A stretch of DNA of 64,000 bases from Vermamoeba vermiformis (Eukaryota > Tubulinea > Echinamoebida). Each line of letters opens with the position of its first letter. Within the stretch, counting starts at the first letter, position 1. The notes under the pieces were generated by a model that saw only the letters and a list, made by a program, of their open reading frames with translations, made no database searches and was not told the origin of the DNA. Below are positions 39,394 to 52,613 of the stretch, in pieces. The position numbers were made by a program, and so were the translations under genes. The stretch lies in NCBI GenBank assembly GCA_045837725.1, contig JBEWZL010000238.1, forward strand, positions 1-64,000, given 5' to 3'.

Positions 39394-41333
39394 CTACCTA
39401 TCTAAATAAAACAGATCGCCCCAAAACGATTTGCGAGCGTATTTAAATGCTTTGTCAGATTTGGGTACAATGTCGCGCGCGAGAAGTCCTTAAGTCAAAC
39501 CATTGGATTAGTTATTGGATTACTTATTTGATTAATTATCGCTCGACAAGGCTAAATTTACCTTTGGGCGTGCATGTGTCCACAATGATATGCCCTCCTC
39601 GCTTCAGTGGTTGCCGGATCAAGCGAGACCATTGCAAGCCCTTATTGTCGCGTGTATCTAATTGCCACAACAATGAATATGTCGCCCCATATATTAAGTC
39701 ACTTCATACCTTCCAATGTATCGCGGATCTTGCCTTTTGAAAATGCAATGTACGAGAACTTTTCATTCTCCCAATTTCGACTAATCTGCACATGACGCGG
39801 CATTAGTATCAATGCAATATATATATATATAGTAGTCGCCCTATTACAACTTACATCACTCTTTGCAGACTTCATCAAGTTCATGCGTTCAATGCGCTGC
39901 ACAAAGTGACACCACGAGTTGTTGGGCATGGGACAGCTCATCGCGTGCGGACACTGGCACATTGTCAGTCACTATTACCATATTTGTACCTAGCCGTGCA
40001 GTGCACGTGTAACTCACCGGTGCGAGCAGTGTCGGTGCCAGTGCGTCAGTCGGCTCCAGCAGTTCGGTCAACATCATGCGTGCCGTGCGTACGATTTTGA
40101 ATCCAATTGGCGTGCCTGGCTCTACAATCACCTGCGACACGTGTCAAACACAATTTTACTAAATAAGGCAATCGTACCAAGATGCCACCAGGCTCGACTT
40201 GTTCCCACAAGGTCTTCACTACGTCTTTGCGCGCAGCATCTGAAACTAACTCGCTCAACGCTGCGAACACTCTTAGTGTCTATTCTTATGCATATATATA
40301 TATAAGGGCGTATTATGCATAATAGCGCCACTTACAGTACGAAGCAATCACCAGCGAGTACTGGAATGGACGTGCCAAATGCAAGTATTTTCGTCGTTCA
40401 ATGGGCAGATCTGACAAGGATTATTAGTGCTGCATTAAAAGACTATATTTGATAGTATATAGTTACCGTAAAGCAGCTTCTGATTAATCATGGTCATGCC
40501 GTCTGAAGGCTCGATCGCAACAATACGATCAGTCGTTTTAGGCCACAGCTCTCGAATAGCCCACAATGCAGTGCCTGGTCCGGATCCAAAGTCGAGTACT
40601 GACACGGGTCTATATTTAGGATAGCGCGCTTTGAGCTGTGGTTGGATGTACTGTCAGCCCTGGATCTGTCTGAACTCATTGAACTTACCTCACTTAGCAC
40701 ACGATAATTGCAACCAAATATGCCCGGTAGTCTATGTGCTATATATGCATTCGCTTCGTTCTCGTTGTACTGCGCAGGCTCGACATTCACACTGACAGAT
40801 GTGCTCTTTTCATCGTCATCGAGATTGTTGCGGTAGATCTTTTGCTGACCTTCTATGTCTTTGACTAACAACGTGCGGGCATGTTGTCTATTAGATTAAT
40901 ATATTAATTGGGCTGGTAACTCTTCAGCGGATCGCGATCGGATCGTACTTTTTAGCGATAGGTTCTGTCGTTCTTGCGCGCAATAATTCGCTTAAATTAG
41001 CAGAATCTCGTTTTAGCCATGCCCTAGGATAGTCTTTATACGATAGTCAATAATTATTAAAAAGCGAATAAAGACAAAATAATTACCGTGCAATACGGCA
41101 TAAATGCGCTTCTGCAATTCTGGAGGCAATTGGACAGTGCCCACGCGTAATTTAATAGCTGGGTCATTCACATCAATTTTTGGAGTGCGCAATTGTGAAG
41201 TGACTACATCTACATCTGCTTCATTTTCAGTCTGCTCCTTCTGTGTTGCAATGAATCGCTTGACCAATATCACCAATGAACTGCGTGAGGTGCGTGGTCT
41301 GCGCAGCACTGCACACTTCACCGTCGTCAACAT
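39394..41333 (-). CDS. METTL17/Rsm22-like mitochondrial ribosome assembly protein
   Basis: About ten exons. The first (41087-41333) starts MLTTVKCAVLRRPRTSRSS, a mitochondrial-type leader, and reaches VQLPPELQKRIYAVLHDYPRA. Later exons give SVLDFGSGPGTALWAIRELW (the S-adenosylmethionine site), IVAIEPSDGMTMI, ALSELVSDAARKDVV, GGILVIVEPGTPIGF and CPHAMSCPM followed by WCHFVQRIER. The last exon ends FKYARKSFWGDLFYLDR. The Cys-rich HAMSC region and the Y-A-R-x-S-x-W-G-D ending are typical of Rsm22/METTL17, which helps assemble the mitochondrial small ribosomal subunit and binds an iron-sulphur cluster in studied species. Some internal junctions are inferred from frame only. Confidence 0.88.
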
Positions 41334-41405
41334 GGCGCAGGAATGGACGCGACTGTTATTTTACAACTTTATTACAATTTTACAAGGAGCCTTTCAGTGC
41401 GCGCA

Positions 41406-44044
41406 TTACTCCGTCATAGGCACCGATGACTCGCCCAAGAATGATTTGAGGTTGTCACTCACCTCGCGCACGAGCTGTTGTTCGGTCGGAGTGACCAGAT
41501 TCGGATCTCCTCCACGCTCCTCCTGCATGGCTTGCAGCTTGAGCAGTGCACTCTGATTCGCATGCAGCAGCGTGTCCTTGCGCGCGACTACAGTGGCATT
41601 GAGAGTGGGCAGTGGTCCAGCGACGGGCAGGTCTCCGTCCAGCTTGCCGAGCAGTGCACTCAGCGCCGAGACATCGACACCGAGCTGTGCTGCGTTCTGC
41701 AGTGCTGATTTGAGCTCCGCGGGACTGGTGCCGAGTGTGTTCGAGGAGGTGAGCACTGGTGCGCGTGTCGAGGACTGTGCGCTCTCCCCGTGCGGTGCGG
41801 CAGTGGGACCAGTGCGCAGCTCCGCGATGAACTTGCGCACACGTGACTGCGCGGTGGCATCGAGCGAGTGCACAAAGTGTTCGAGACTAGCGGGGTAGGA
41901 CACATCGTTGATGGGCAGCTTGATGATCTGCGGTGCGACAATGTGCGTGGAAGTGGTCGGTGTGTTCGCGGTGAAGGCGACAAAATTGGACACGTAGGGC
42001 GAGAGGAACTGATTGGACGCTCTGCTCGTGATGAGCGGGGTGTATTGGTGACTCAGCGGATTGGTGGCGTGAGCTGCGCGCGAATGCAGTCCTGGTGGAA
42101 GTTGTGAGCCAGGAGCGGGGGTGAGTGTGACGGGCACGGTCGGGTAGGGTGACTTGATCTGGCGCGTGGCTTGGAACATGTGCGCGGTGCTGAGTGACGA
42201 GCGCGGTGGCAGCATGACACCACTGCTCATCTCGGGCACGGGCTGGTGATGTGCTGTGGCGGGTGCTGATGATTGCGTGCCTGCAAATTTGCGTTTGACG
42301 AGATCACTGACACGACCAACCTCACTGTGCGCACTCTTCTTGGTGGTGTGGCTCTCACTCTCGCTCTCACGGTCACGCTCTCGCTCGCGCTCTCGAGTCT
42401 CGCGCTTGGTGGTGATGTTGGCAAGTGCCGCGGCATTGACCGCATCGAGGTGCAGTGCGAGGTCATTGGGCTCGAGTCGCTTGGTCCACCTCTCAATCAA
42501 CTGCTTGCCCTCGCGCAGCAACCGTCGCGCCTCTTTGTGCCACGGTGTGCTCGCGCGGTTGTATTCCATGGCGTTCTTGCATATCAGTTCAAAGTCCTTT
42601 TGAAAGCTCACCAGTGTCGGGTACTCGTTGTTGTTGAGTTTTTCCGCCATCTTGTCGAACCACATGGGCTGTGTGATGATCTCGAAGTAATTCGGTGCCA
42701 CCTCCTCGGTGATCTCGTGTCTGTAATAAGCATTCACATCGCGCGCCGTGAGTTCAGTGAGCAGCTGACGCATCACTTCGCTCATTGGCAGCTTGGGCAG
42801 ACTAGCAAAGTCACTCTCGCTCTCACGCTCGCTGGTGTGCTCTTCGCTCTGTTCGTCCAAGTCCATGCGCGCGCGTTTGTTTCTGCGCGGTGTCTCCACA
42901 TCCTCATCGTGCGACTCTTCGTCGAGATCGTACAGCGCTTTTCTCTTGCGCGTGGCAGTTGAGGGTGTCGCGGCACTCTCTTCTTTGTCCCTGGAGGGGA
43001 ATGCAATCTTGAGTTTGAGCTGTGGCTTGGGTGTCTCTGCTTGTTTCAAGCGCTCCACTTCCTCCACAAACACTTGGCGCGGTATTTTGAAAGTCAACTT
43101 GGTCTTCAACACAAATTTGGGACGTGCAACTGGTGGAGAAGTGACAGGCGGAGGATTGACAGGTGTCACAGTGGGTGTTGTGTGAACGGTGGGTGGCGTG
43201 GGGGGTGGTGCAGTGCCTGGCTTGGCGAGCGGCTTGATGGTGATGGTGCGTCCTCCAGAGGTTACGGTGAGCGTCATGGGCTTGGGAGGGACATTGGCAG
43301 TACCAGGGACTGTGCTGGGAACTGTGCTAGCGACAGTACTGGGGACAGTGGCAGTGCTATGAACTGTGCTAGGAACTGTGCTAGGAGCTGTGCTAGAGAC
43401 AGTACTGGGGACATTGGCAGTGCTGGGAACTGTGCTATGAACAGTGCTAGGTACAGCAGCGGGAGTGGGTGTCACAGTGGAAGGTGCGGCAGTGACGTGC
43501 TGTACAGACAATGGTGTTACAGATGTGTGCGTGCTGTCAGTGACTGGAGGCACATGACTGATGAGTGGCACTGACTCGCTGCTCGCAGTGGAGAGGGGTG
43601 CAGTGGAGAGGGGTGCAGTGTGACTCGACACGGTGCTCTGTGGTGGAGCACTCGACTGTGGCACGGACGTGTGTGTAGCAGTGCTGACGCTCACTGTGCT
43701 CGGCAGTGCAGCACTAGCGATGGTAGTACTGGGCACTGTGCTCGCACTCACGATCGGTGCTGAACCAGTGCTCGGACCTTTGTTGATCTTCAGCACTAAT
43801 CGCTTGACTGGTTCAGCTGGTGTTGGTGGATGATCTAAATCACAATTAGCATGATGTAGCTCCTCAAGTTTGGGTTAGGAGTAGATCGCGATAATTGAAT
43901 ATTTAATTAAATGCGTCTTTGGCATCTTATATCATTAAATGCTATTAAATTAGCATATATATTTAATTAATAGAATTTTATTTAATTATTATTCCATTCG
44001 CGATTGGAACTTTAGAAAAGTTGGTTACCTTGCGGATTGCTCAT
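41406..44044 (-). CDS. Bromodomain protein, BRD7/BRD9-like
   Basis: Two exons: a 16-base first exon (44029-44044, MSNPQ) and one large exon (41406-43834), together 815 residues. Residues about 25-190 are low-complexity Ser/Thr/Pro/Val with tandem VPST-like repeats. A basic-acidic linker follows (RNKRARMDLDEQSEEH). The bromodomain lies near residues 345-450: YFEIITQPMWFDKMAEKLNN, FQKDFELICKNAMEYNRAST, with the acetyl-lysine-binding Asn (CKNAMEYN). The order resembles BRD7/BRD9, subunits of SWI/SNF-type remodellers. The C-terminal half is Ser/Thr/Ala-rich with predicted helices near the end (FIAELRTG, LVREVSDNLKSF). The gene's GC content is visibly higher than that of the 6.6-31.7 kb cluster. 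Confidence 0.85.
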
Positions 44045-44243
44045 GTCGCTGTTAATGAGAGCAATGTGATGTCGATGAATTAATAATACTTGTAATTTAG
44101 TTTGTTGTTGGTGGTGTTAGTTTCATCGGTGTGCGTCGCCTGGCTGACCGGAGAAATAATTATCGACAGAACAACCATTTTGTTTTTTACTAGGCCTTGC
44201 AATAACCACACTGCATATACCGAGTTATTGGTGTTAATTAAGC

Positions 44244-45642
44244 ATGAGCGACGGTGAGTAGAACTGCTGCAACACAGATGCGCCCGATAACGGCTAACTA
44301 ATATCAATTGACCCAAAAAGATATTGTGGTGACGTGCAGTGCCCCCATTAATATGGCAGTAGTTAAATACTGGGGCAAGGATAATGAAGACCTCATTATT
44401 CCCTGCAACAACTCGATCAGCGCCACTCTTGATTGGAAGCGCATGCACTCCAAGACAACTATTATGGCTAGCAAACAATTCACCGAAGATAAATTTTGGT
44501 TGAATAATAAGTAAGAATTTTAGACTGCATTGATTTAATTAACAAACGTGGATCATGTTTTTGGATCTGATCTCCTTAAAATGCCACCTCTAGCGAGTAT
44601 TAGTAACACATCTTTCAGGGAAGTTGCCCTCAACACTCGTTTGCAACGCTGCATTGCTGCCGCTAGACAACGGTAAGTCAGTTTGAAGAGATCGCGCGGC
44701 ATTGCTCACCAACAAATCCCTTGCAGTGCGCAACAAGATCACCCCGACAAGGACATGAGTGGCTACAAGCTGCACATTGTCAGCAAGAACAACTTCCCCA
44801 CCGCTGCCGGTCTCGCCTCTTCAGCCTCAGGTCTCGCCTGTCTCGCCTTCACCTTAGGACAGGTGTTCAATTTGCAAGGCGATATCTCCACTCTCGCGCG
44901 CGTGGGTTCTGGCAGCGCATGTCGCAGCATGTACGGCGGCTTTGTCGAGTGGGAGAAGGGCGGTCAAGCAGCTGATGGCAGCGACAGTCGCGCGGTTCAA
45001 CTGCACGATGCCGCGCACTGGTCCGAGCTGGTCGTGTTCGTGTTCGTAGTGAACGGCGAGAAGAAGGACGTGAGCAGCACTGACGGCATGCGACGCACGG
45101 TCAAAGAGAGCAAGCGATTCCAAGCACGCTTGCAGCACTTGCCACAGACCTTGGCGACCATGCGCGAGGCCATCAAGAACAAGGACTTTGATCTCTTTGC
45201 CCGCACCACCATGACGGACTCGGACGACTTCCACGCCTGCTGCGAGGAGGTGCAAGTCAACTACCTGTCGCAGAACAGTCGCGCGATCATTCGTGCCGTG
45301 CAGCACTACAATCAAGGCTCCAAGCCCCTCAAGGTCGCGTACACCTTCGATGCTGGACCAAATGCCGTGCTCTTCACCACACAACAAGACGCGCGCGATG
45401 TATTGGCCTACATGACCACGCACTTCCCGCCAGCTGAGGGTCAGAGCTTGGGCGAGTTCATTCTCGACTCGGATCTCAAGTGGCGCGAACAGATCGTAGA
45501 GAACGGCAAGTCGAGCACCACGTTCAGCGAAACACATCCTGGCGCAGTCAAGTACGTCATTCCCACCTCTGTCGGAGAGGGTCCGCAAGTCAATGCTGCC
45601 AGCGAGGCCCTGATTGACACCAAGACTGGTTTGCCGCTTTAA
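44244..45642 (+). CDS. MVD: Mevalonate diphosphate decarboxylase
   Basis: Four exons (44244-44253, 44321-44510, 44619-44672, 44727-45642) join in frame to 389 residues, close to the usual 390-400. The protein opens [21 protein letters not shown], then has [11 protein letters not shown], the GHMP ATP-binding loop [16 protein letters not shown] and [16 protein letters not shown]. The late [13 protein letters not shown] gives the catalytic Asp region. The enzyme converts mevalonate diphosphate to isopentenyl diphosphate in the cytosol, the last step of the mevalonate pathway. It lies 12.5 kb from the cluster, among unrelated housekeeping genes, so I treat it as primary metabolism, although it makes the prenyl precursor such a cluster might use. 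Confidence 0.96.
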
Positions 45643-45696
45643 AACAATAAAAACAATTGTTGGACTATTTTGGATGTAATATTTCAGTGCATTAGC

Positions 45697-46357
45697 ATGG
45701 CAGGTCAACCTATTGATATCACTACACTCAATCCTGAGCAGTTGTCGTTGTTAAAGAAAGATCTTGAAGAGGTTTTCGAGCCCCACTTACTCTCCACGCT
45801 CAGAACTAATTTTAATAATTTACTAGGAGGTCGATTTCTTAACACAATCATTTGTACAACTCCGTTCTGCCAGTAACAAATTTATGGAAGCTGGTGAAGC
45901 ATTAGATGATCTCAAAAAAGAAAATGAAGGTAATAATGAAGGCCATTAATTTATTTAAATCCATACAAGCGAAGCAATGCTTGTAGTAGATTGCTTATAT
46001 TATTTTTTGTCAGGCAAAGAAATTTTTATTCCTTTGACAAGCTCGGTAAGCGCTACAACTGTTCCCTTTGTTTTACCTATTCTAGACTTATATATATTAT
46101 TGCAGTTGTATGTGCCTGGTACGTTATCACAAACTAGCACAGTCCTGATCGATATCGGAACTGGCTACCTGATCGAACACAACATTGCCTCAGCTAAGGA
46201 CTACACCACCCGTCGCGCAAAAGACATCAACGGCAGTGCAGAGAAGTTGCAACAGTCGATTGAACAGAAGCAGAAGAGTCTCTCTATCGTCACGCAAGTA
46301 CTGCAGGCAAAGATCATGCAGCTGCAGCAAGGACAAGCGCCGCAATTGGCCAAGTAA
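45697..46357 (+). CDS. PFDN5: Prefoldin subunit 5
   Basis: Four exons (45697-45771, 45827-45929, 46014-46045, 46106-46357) give 153 residues, the same size as animal PFDN5. Recognisable blocks: LNPEQLSLLKKDLEEEVDFL, FVQLRSASNKFMEAGEAL, GKEIFIPLTSSLYVPGTL, then LIDIGTGYLIEHNIASAKDY. The two flanking coiled coils and the central beta segment of an alpha-type prefoldin are all present. Prefoldin is the cytosolic hexamer that hands actin and tubulin to the CCT chaperonin. The first intron uses a gttttc donor, which shows that non-consensus donors occur in this genome. The start is only 54 bases after the MVD stop, in the same direction. Confidence 0.95.
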
Positions 46358-46589
46358 TGTCTGAAGTATTAGTGCATGGATTGAATGTATATAAATCATG
46401 ATTTATTAATCGTAAGGTCGTGCGTATAAAGCGGAACCGCTCCGCTGGAGTATTATCCCAAGTACAGGCCGAAATTGAAAGCCTGCTTCTACAATACGAT
46501 ATCGCGAACTATACCACTCTTTGCAGCGTTACTGGATTTGTACTGCCAAACAACCTCTTTTACATTAGCGAACGGCGGATTTTGTAAAC

Positions 46590-47710
46590 GTAACGCCAAA
46601 TTCGGCAGTCTCCGTTTCGAAAAAGTAACTTGCTGTTTCCCTTAAGCGATTGACCCAATGGTAACCAAGCCACAGAGTACCATGGTTGTACGTGTACGTT
46701 TTGTACCGAGTACTTGAAAACTGCCGAAACGCTTCAGCTACGTTTTAAAACCCTACGTATTGTTGTCAAGTGTTGTAAGCTTCTACAAAGCAATTTACGT
46801 AAAGTTACGCACGTTACTTAATCGCCGGAGTTATTTGACCAAAGTTTGACCTCTTTCATGAAAAAATCGGCCACTTTGGCTCGCTTTATCTACGTTCGTA
46901 GGGTTCACGTGTAAGTACACGCTACTTTTTTGACCAAAGTTTGACCAGTTTCACGAAAAAATCGACTTCATGAACAAAAAACACCATTTTTTTCGGTCGT
47001 CATTCCCAACGCGTGCTCCACGGCCGTAACATTACGACCCAACCGTTTGCCATGGTACATTGTGTTGCACATTCGCAAGCGTCATCTTTTTGTACACCTT
47101 GAGTACGTAATAATGACGCCGAGAAGTGGTCAATAAGAGTAATACAAAGAGATCAAGACCAATTTTACTCACGGGTAATCGGTTATAAAATCGTTTTACA
47201 AGCCTTTATCGCCAAATTTGTTCACCAATGTTGTGTTCAATAGATACAATAGACATTAATATCGTGGTATTAAAGCGTGGTGATAATAATAAAGGATCGA
47301 CACAGTTGCCTCATGCGACGCCACTTTAAGCTCAATTAATTACATGACGTTAAATGTACGCACAACTGCGAGCAGCCAAGCAAGAACAAAGGAGTTCTAT
47401 TTATAGGAATTGCGGATCTCCGTACATATTTCTCTGTTCGAACTGAAAGCGAAAGCATGCTTTTATATAACCTAAGGAACTTACTATGACTCCTCTTTGC
47501 CAACAATACGATTTTTTATCCAGTTTTTTATTCGAATTCCCTCCAACCTCAGTTCAAAAGCATTTTGTTCTTAGAGGGTTTATATAACTTAATTAATTAC
47601 CTTATGGCAAGAAATTCGATACTACATACTGGAGAGCATCATCGAATGGCGAATAGGAGCACAAGAAGTTTTTGTTTACGTTCAGTTTTGCCGAACAACG
47701 ATTGCTCCCG
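46590..47710 (+). repeat. Dispersed repeat of about 1 kb, copy B
   Basis: Second copy of the repeat at 33640-34560, same orientation, with local insertions and a partial internal duplication: the TTTGACC...TTTCA(C/T)GAAAAAATCG motif occurs twice, at about 46845 and 46935. The best-kept part is 47325-47520. The remainder of the 46358-47990 interval shows no gene. Neither copy has an intact coding frame. Confidence 0.7.
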
Positions 47711-47990
47711 ATAGAACACACCACGACCAGCACGCCAATGAAAGACAATTGTTACTGAGTGTTGTACCAGACGAGAAGAATGTGAGTTAAGTATTATTGG
47801 CATTAATTAATTATTGGAATGCCGTTTTCTGGATTTGAGAAATCTCGATATTCACGAAAAACTTTCGTTCATGAAAATTAAAAGCTTTGGCTGGTCCAAT
47901 GTACTGTGGTCTTATTGGAGGGAACGCTAAAAATGATGGAAAATTTCTGTCATCACTTTGCCGGCACGAAAGGGTTAACCAACGACGATT

Positions 47991-50900
47991 TTATTCAAAA
48001 TTGGTTGATGGGGCCTTGGACGAGTTGCCCAGATGCGAGTTGACAATGTGCACCAACAGTCTGTACGAGTTGAAGCAAGGATTAGCCACATCACCACAAG
48101 TTGGTGCCAACTCCTCCAGTGCTGAAGCGAGAGTGGTGAGTATCGGCGTCACGTGCTCGTTGATAGTCTGGTCCATAGGATCGAGCACCAACAAGATGTC
48201 TTTCAACCAGTTCAATTTCATCGATGTGGCCTGAAAAACGTAACGTTATTAATACAATACAACCACCTTAGAGTCGACTACGCACCTTATTCAAGTCGCA
48301 GCTCAACTGTTGCACGAGTGAGATGAGCACCACTTGCGAGAGGGGGAGAGGTGACTTGCCGAAGATCTTTTGCGGTGCTACACGCGAGCACAACCACGCG
48401 ACTATCTCCAGATCATTCGCACGTAGCGCCTGCGGAAGATCATCGTTAAGAGTGTTGCAATTAAAGACATACTCACCTTAGTAAACGCGTCTTCATAGAG
48501 CTCATTTTTGAGTGACTTTTCGAGCTCTACTTTGAGTTCTTTGTTGCTCGATGTCGCGGCGACTTTCTTCTTGGCGGCACCACTCGCTGCACTCAACTTG
48601 CTGCTCGTGACATTCACTGCGGCTTCTGAATCGAAGGACGTGCTGGGCACTGCACTGGTGTTGATGCGCGAGCTGCTGCCACCATTGCGCTCCACGTACT
48701 CGTTCAATATCTTGCTCTGCGTCTCGACAATGACACGGTTCATGTTCTCAGCCACTGCCACCAGCGAGTTCACAGCCACACGCAGCAGTTCAGTAGTGAC
48801 GACTGATGCGTCACTCGAGTGCGAGACTGCGCGCGAAGTGATGTTCGTGTTGTTCGTGGTGCCGCTGGGGGCTGAGAGGGGCTTCACATCTGACAGCGAG
48901 ACTTGCAGCGTGGCTTGGTACTCTGCGCATTGAGTGTTAGTGTGAGCTCGGTGTACAATGGAATAACAACGACGCACCTCTAATGCCGTTCTCAAAGGTG
49001 TTGTTGATCTGCTCGAACAACTTCTGCAGCGCAAGTTCAAATGACGGCGCCAAGACCTCGGAGAATTGACTGCGGAACGTCTCCATGATCGGTTGACGCA
49101 CGCCCTTCTCCACGGCCTCGCTCACGTGCTGCACAATCTGCTTGGAGGCCAAGTGCTTGTCAATCGCTTCTTTGACCGAGGTCTCAATGCGCGGCACAAA
49201 GTTCTGACCACAAACAGAGTGTGAGGCACTAGTAAGATAGATATATATATATCGAGTACGTACTTGGAAGAAAAGCTTCTTGAGGGCCTCTTGCAGCTGC
49301 TTCAAGAGATTGGTCTCGATCAGCTGTCCGACGACTTTGTTCATGCTCGCCGTGAGGGTCTTGAACTGCTTGTTGAGCGCCTTCTCCAACAGCTTGGGCA
49401 AGTTCTGATTGAGTGCGTGCGAGATGTTGCTCAGCAGCACCTTCTGGCGCTCTTGCTCCGCTCTCTCGCGCTGTTTGCGCTCTTCATCCAGTCGTTTGAA
49501 CAGCTGCTGGTTCTGAAACTTGATGATCTCTTCAATGGCCTGCAACAAGTCACCGCTGCCCGACTCCTTCACGCGCTTGATCAGCTCACTCTCGGGCGTA
49601 TTCAGCTCTTCGTACACGTAGGGGACTGGCTCCTCTGTCGCAGCACAGGGTCAGTACACAGCTGCACCAGTACACCGCATTACGTACCCTCTTTCTTCAA
49701 TATCGTCACTGGTCCCTCCACGCCCAGCTTGTCTTTTTTGGCGCGCGTTTTGCTCGCCTTGCTCGTGCTGTCTTTCTCCTTGGTACCAGGAGCGAACTGA
49801 ACCTTCTGCTTGGTGCCCTTGGTCGGTGTCTTCTTGCTTGCCGCGGTCACGTCGCCAGTGCCGATCGGTGCTGCCAAGAGCTTCTGTTCGACAGGCAAGG
49901 GCGAGGTCTCACTCTCATCTGGCTCTTCGATCTCAAACATGTCTTGAGTCACGTCAGACTCTTGCGGCTCATTCACCTCTTCTTCGCTCTTCTCGCCAGT
50001 GGTGTGCGGGGGTGAGGCAGGCACGGCGGGCTCTTCTTCCACGGACTTGCTGCTCGCTGCCTCGTGCGGCACGTACATGATCGGTGCCGTGGCGTGCAAC
50101 TTGTCCTCGGTGTGCTGTGGGGGCTGCACTGCTGGCAAGTCAGTGACGGTGGGTGGTGAGACAGCGCGCTGATTGGTGTTGTTCTCGGGCATCACTTCCG
50201 TTGGCAGCTCGACTGGCTGTGCACTGACGAGTGGGGCAGACACAGTGCGCTCTTGTGGCACGTAACAGCGCGAGGAGTTCAAGTGATACATCTGAATGGA
50301 GCGCAGTTGTGTGGCATAGACCTGCAAGTGAATCAGTTCGCCGTGCTCGCCCTCGCTGCTCTGTGCTGCAGGTGCACCGCCCTGTTGATGCGGGTGATGG
50401 TGATCTTGTGGCTTGTGATTGGTGACGGTGAAGCTCATGATCGGATTGAGCTCGTCCTTCTTGTTGTCGAGCGAGTACTCGGTCAGATAATCGAACTTGG
50501 TGTGCGTCATGTCGTAGTCGACTATCTGATCGCCAGACTTGAGCGGCACAGGCGGCTCCAAGTGCAGAATGTCGAGGCACTGTGCGTGTGTGTGCGTCAC
50601 GAACAAGAAGCTGCACGTCTTGTCGAAGCACAGCTTGTTGCCGTAGCCGTGCGATGCGTCTTGTTCGGGCTTGACGTGCAGGCGAATGGTCTGCAACAAC
50701 TCCCAGCTGTCAGTGTGCCACAGCTTGAGCTCTTCGTTCAGCTTGTTGCCCGTCAAAAACAACTTCTCCACGCCCTGTCGAGTGATCAGTCCGTGCTGCA
50801 ATAGCGTCGCTAAGTGTCAGTACTCACCGGTGCGAGGGACTTCTCGGGGGCCAAGAACTTGGCGGCGTACACAGCACTGCCCTCGTGGGGTTGCCACACC

Positions 50901-52345
50901 TTGACCACCTCACGCGTGGCCATGCTCCACACCACCACGGTGCCATTCGAGCCTGCTGCTGCAATGTGCTTGCCATCGTGCGAGAAGGAGAGGTCGTTGT
51001 ACTGCGCGAGTGATCAGTGCGCGCAACAACCAACAGCAATCGGATGGACACTTACCGTCACGCTTTCATCGCCCTCGGGCACGGGTAGCTTGAGCACACC
51101 GTCCTGCGCATTTGACGAGCTCATGCACAGCGGAATGTTGCACAGCCACAGCGCACCTTGGCCCACCACCGCGAGGTTCTCTTTGTTGCTCGGGTCCCAG
51201 GCCAGGGCTACGAATGGTCCTGTCGCGCTGAAGGTGTGCTCTAACTGACGCGAGGCCCTGTGCACGTGTTAGTGGGTGCGAATGACACCGTTCAGTGAAT
51301 CGTGGTAACAACGCACGTGATCTCGTTGGTGGCACCAGTGGCATGCGACTCCAAGTTCCACACGACCAATCGTCCGTCCTTGTCGAGTGTGGCGAGCACA
51401 TCCTCCGTGTCGCTGAAGAACTTCATGTCGACAATGGGCGACTCGTGTGCTTTCAACAGCTGTCGCGCGGCTGTCATGATTTCAATCACGCGCACCGAGT
51501 TGCCTGATGACGTGTCAGTGCATGTCCAAATTAGGAAATGTCACCACTCACCCTTGACGACGTAGCACATGAACTTGGCGTTGACGGAGATGACGTTGCC
51601 GCACTTGTAGACATTGGCCTCGGGCTTGGGGAACAGTGTGATTGGCACCACTTCGAGGGGCTTGCGCGGCAGTGTGAAGCGCGTGTAGTCGAACTGCCTG
51701 CTGCTGATGGGCATGCCGTGCTCTGCAGAGATCGCGGTTAGAGCTGTGCATCGCTGGCACTAAATATAGCGCACCTTGTTTGACGGGTTTGGCGGAGGAA
51801 GTGAGACTGGTGGAGGTGCGCAGTGTGCGCTCAGGGGTGGCGGGCGTGGTGGTGGCACTTGGCACAGTGGCACTCGTGTTCAGCGGCAGTGTACTGGCAC
51901 TGGTAGCGGTGGTGGGTGGAATTTCTTGGCTGGTGAAAAGTTTTGCCGGATCGAGCGGAACTCTAACAATTAATTAGCTTGTATTTTGTGATAATTATTT
52001 ACATGAGTGTTACGGCGTGAATTTATTATGTGGGTGTGAATTTGAATTGATTATTTATTTATAATTAATTTGCTGAATTCAAACTTACTCTATTTGAGCT
52101 TGAGGAGGTGCCATGCCTCGCTGATCGACGCCGTAATTGTGTTCAACTCTGCTCGGTACAAAATTACCCGGATGTGAGTGCATGCCGGGCGGGGGAGGAT
52201 AGCCCATTGGGGGCGGCATTGGATTAAACGTCATGATTGGCGACATTGAATGATTCATCTGAGGTGGCATTTGGTGATGCATTTGCATATTATTAGGATT
52301 CATTGGTGACCCCAAGTGCATTGGGTAATTCGGATTTGGCTGCAT
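47991..52345 (-). CDS. EDC4: EDC4/Ge-1, mRNA decapping scaffold
   Basis: About a dozen exons from ATG 52345; the first (52089-52345) encodes a Met/Pro-rich leader. A WD40-like propeller follows: AHESPIVDMKFFSDTEDVLA, KDGRLVVWNLE, FVALAWDPSNKENLAVV, FSHDGKHIAAAGSNGTVVVW, GNKLNEELKLWHTDSWELL. An acidic/Ser-rich linker and a long coiled coil come next (LFKRLDEERKQRERAEQERQ). The C-terminal alpha-helical domain is YEDAFTKALRANDLEIVAW, then PLPLSQVVLISLVQQLSCDL. This order is that of EDC4, which scaffolds DCP1-DCP2 in P-bodies and is found in animals, plants and some protists but not in budding yeast. Exons beyond the first few were placed by frame only. Confidence 0.92.
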
Positions 52346-52613
52346 GATCTAGTCTGGTCTTTGCAAGTGATAATTGCTCGTGTGATTAACGGACACTTAA
52401 ATAAATACGGTCCGAGTTATTAATATATAAGACAATTATCTACAACTACTGTACACTAGTGTGTTTGTTATCAAAACAAATACTGACTAATTAGAGCTTT
52501 GAAAATTGAAAGGGACATTGCATTGCCCTGCACGGCACCGTGCTCGCATTGAACTCACGCGTGTTAAATACATAGCTACTATATTTATTTACATGTGCAG
52601 CACTAGGTGGTGT

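Noticed and set aside
39818-40305. AT dinucleotide runs (also near 49245) as promoter or origin signals
   Set aside because: They fall inside introns of the METTL17-like and EDC4 genes and are ordinary microsatellites.
41104-41556. 150-codon plus-strand frame spanning two minus-strand genes
   Set aside because: Crosses the 5' end of the METTL17-like gene and the 3' end of the bromodomain gene; no independent support.
42273-42962. 229-codon open frame on the plus strand
   Set aside because: Antisense to the bromodomain gene, which has clear domain motifs and a splice-joined start.
44244-45642. Mevalonate diphosphate decarboxylase as a member of the biosynthetic cluster
   Set aside because: It sits among housekeeping genes 12.5 kb beyond the last tailoring gene, beyond a repeat-rich spacer, and is needed in primary isoprenoid synthesis.
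44854-45708. 284-codon open frame on the minus strand
   Set aside because: Antisense to the mevalonate diphosphate decarboxylase gene; the open frame follows from GC-rich codon bias and has no family motifs.
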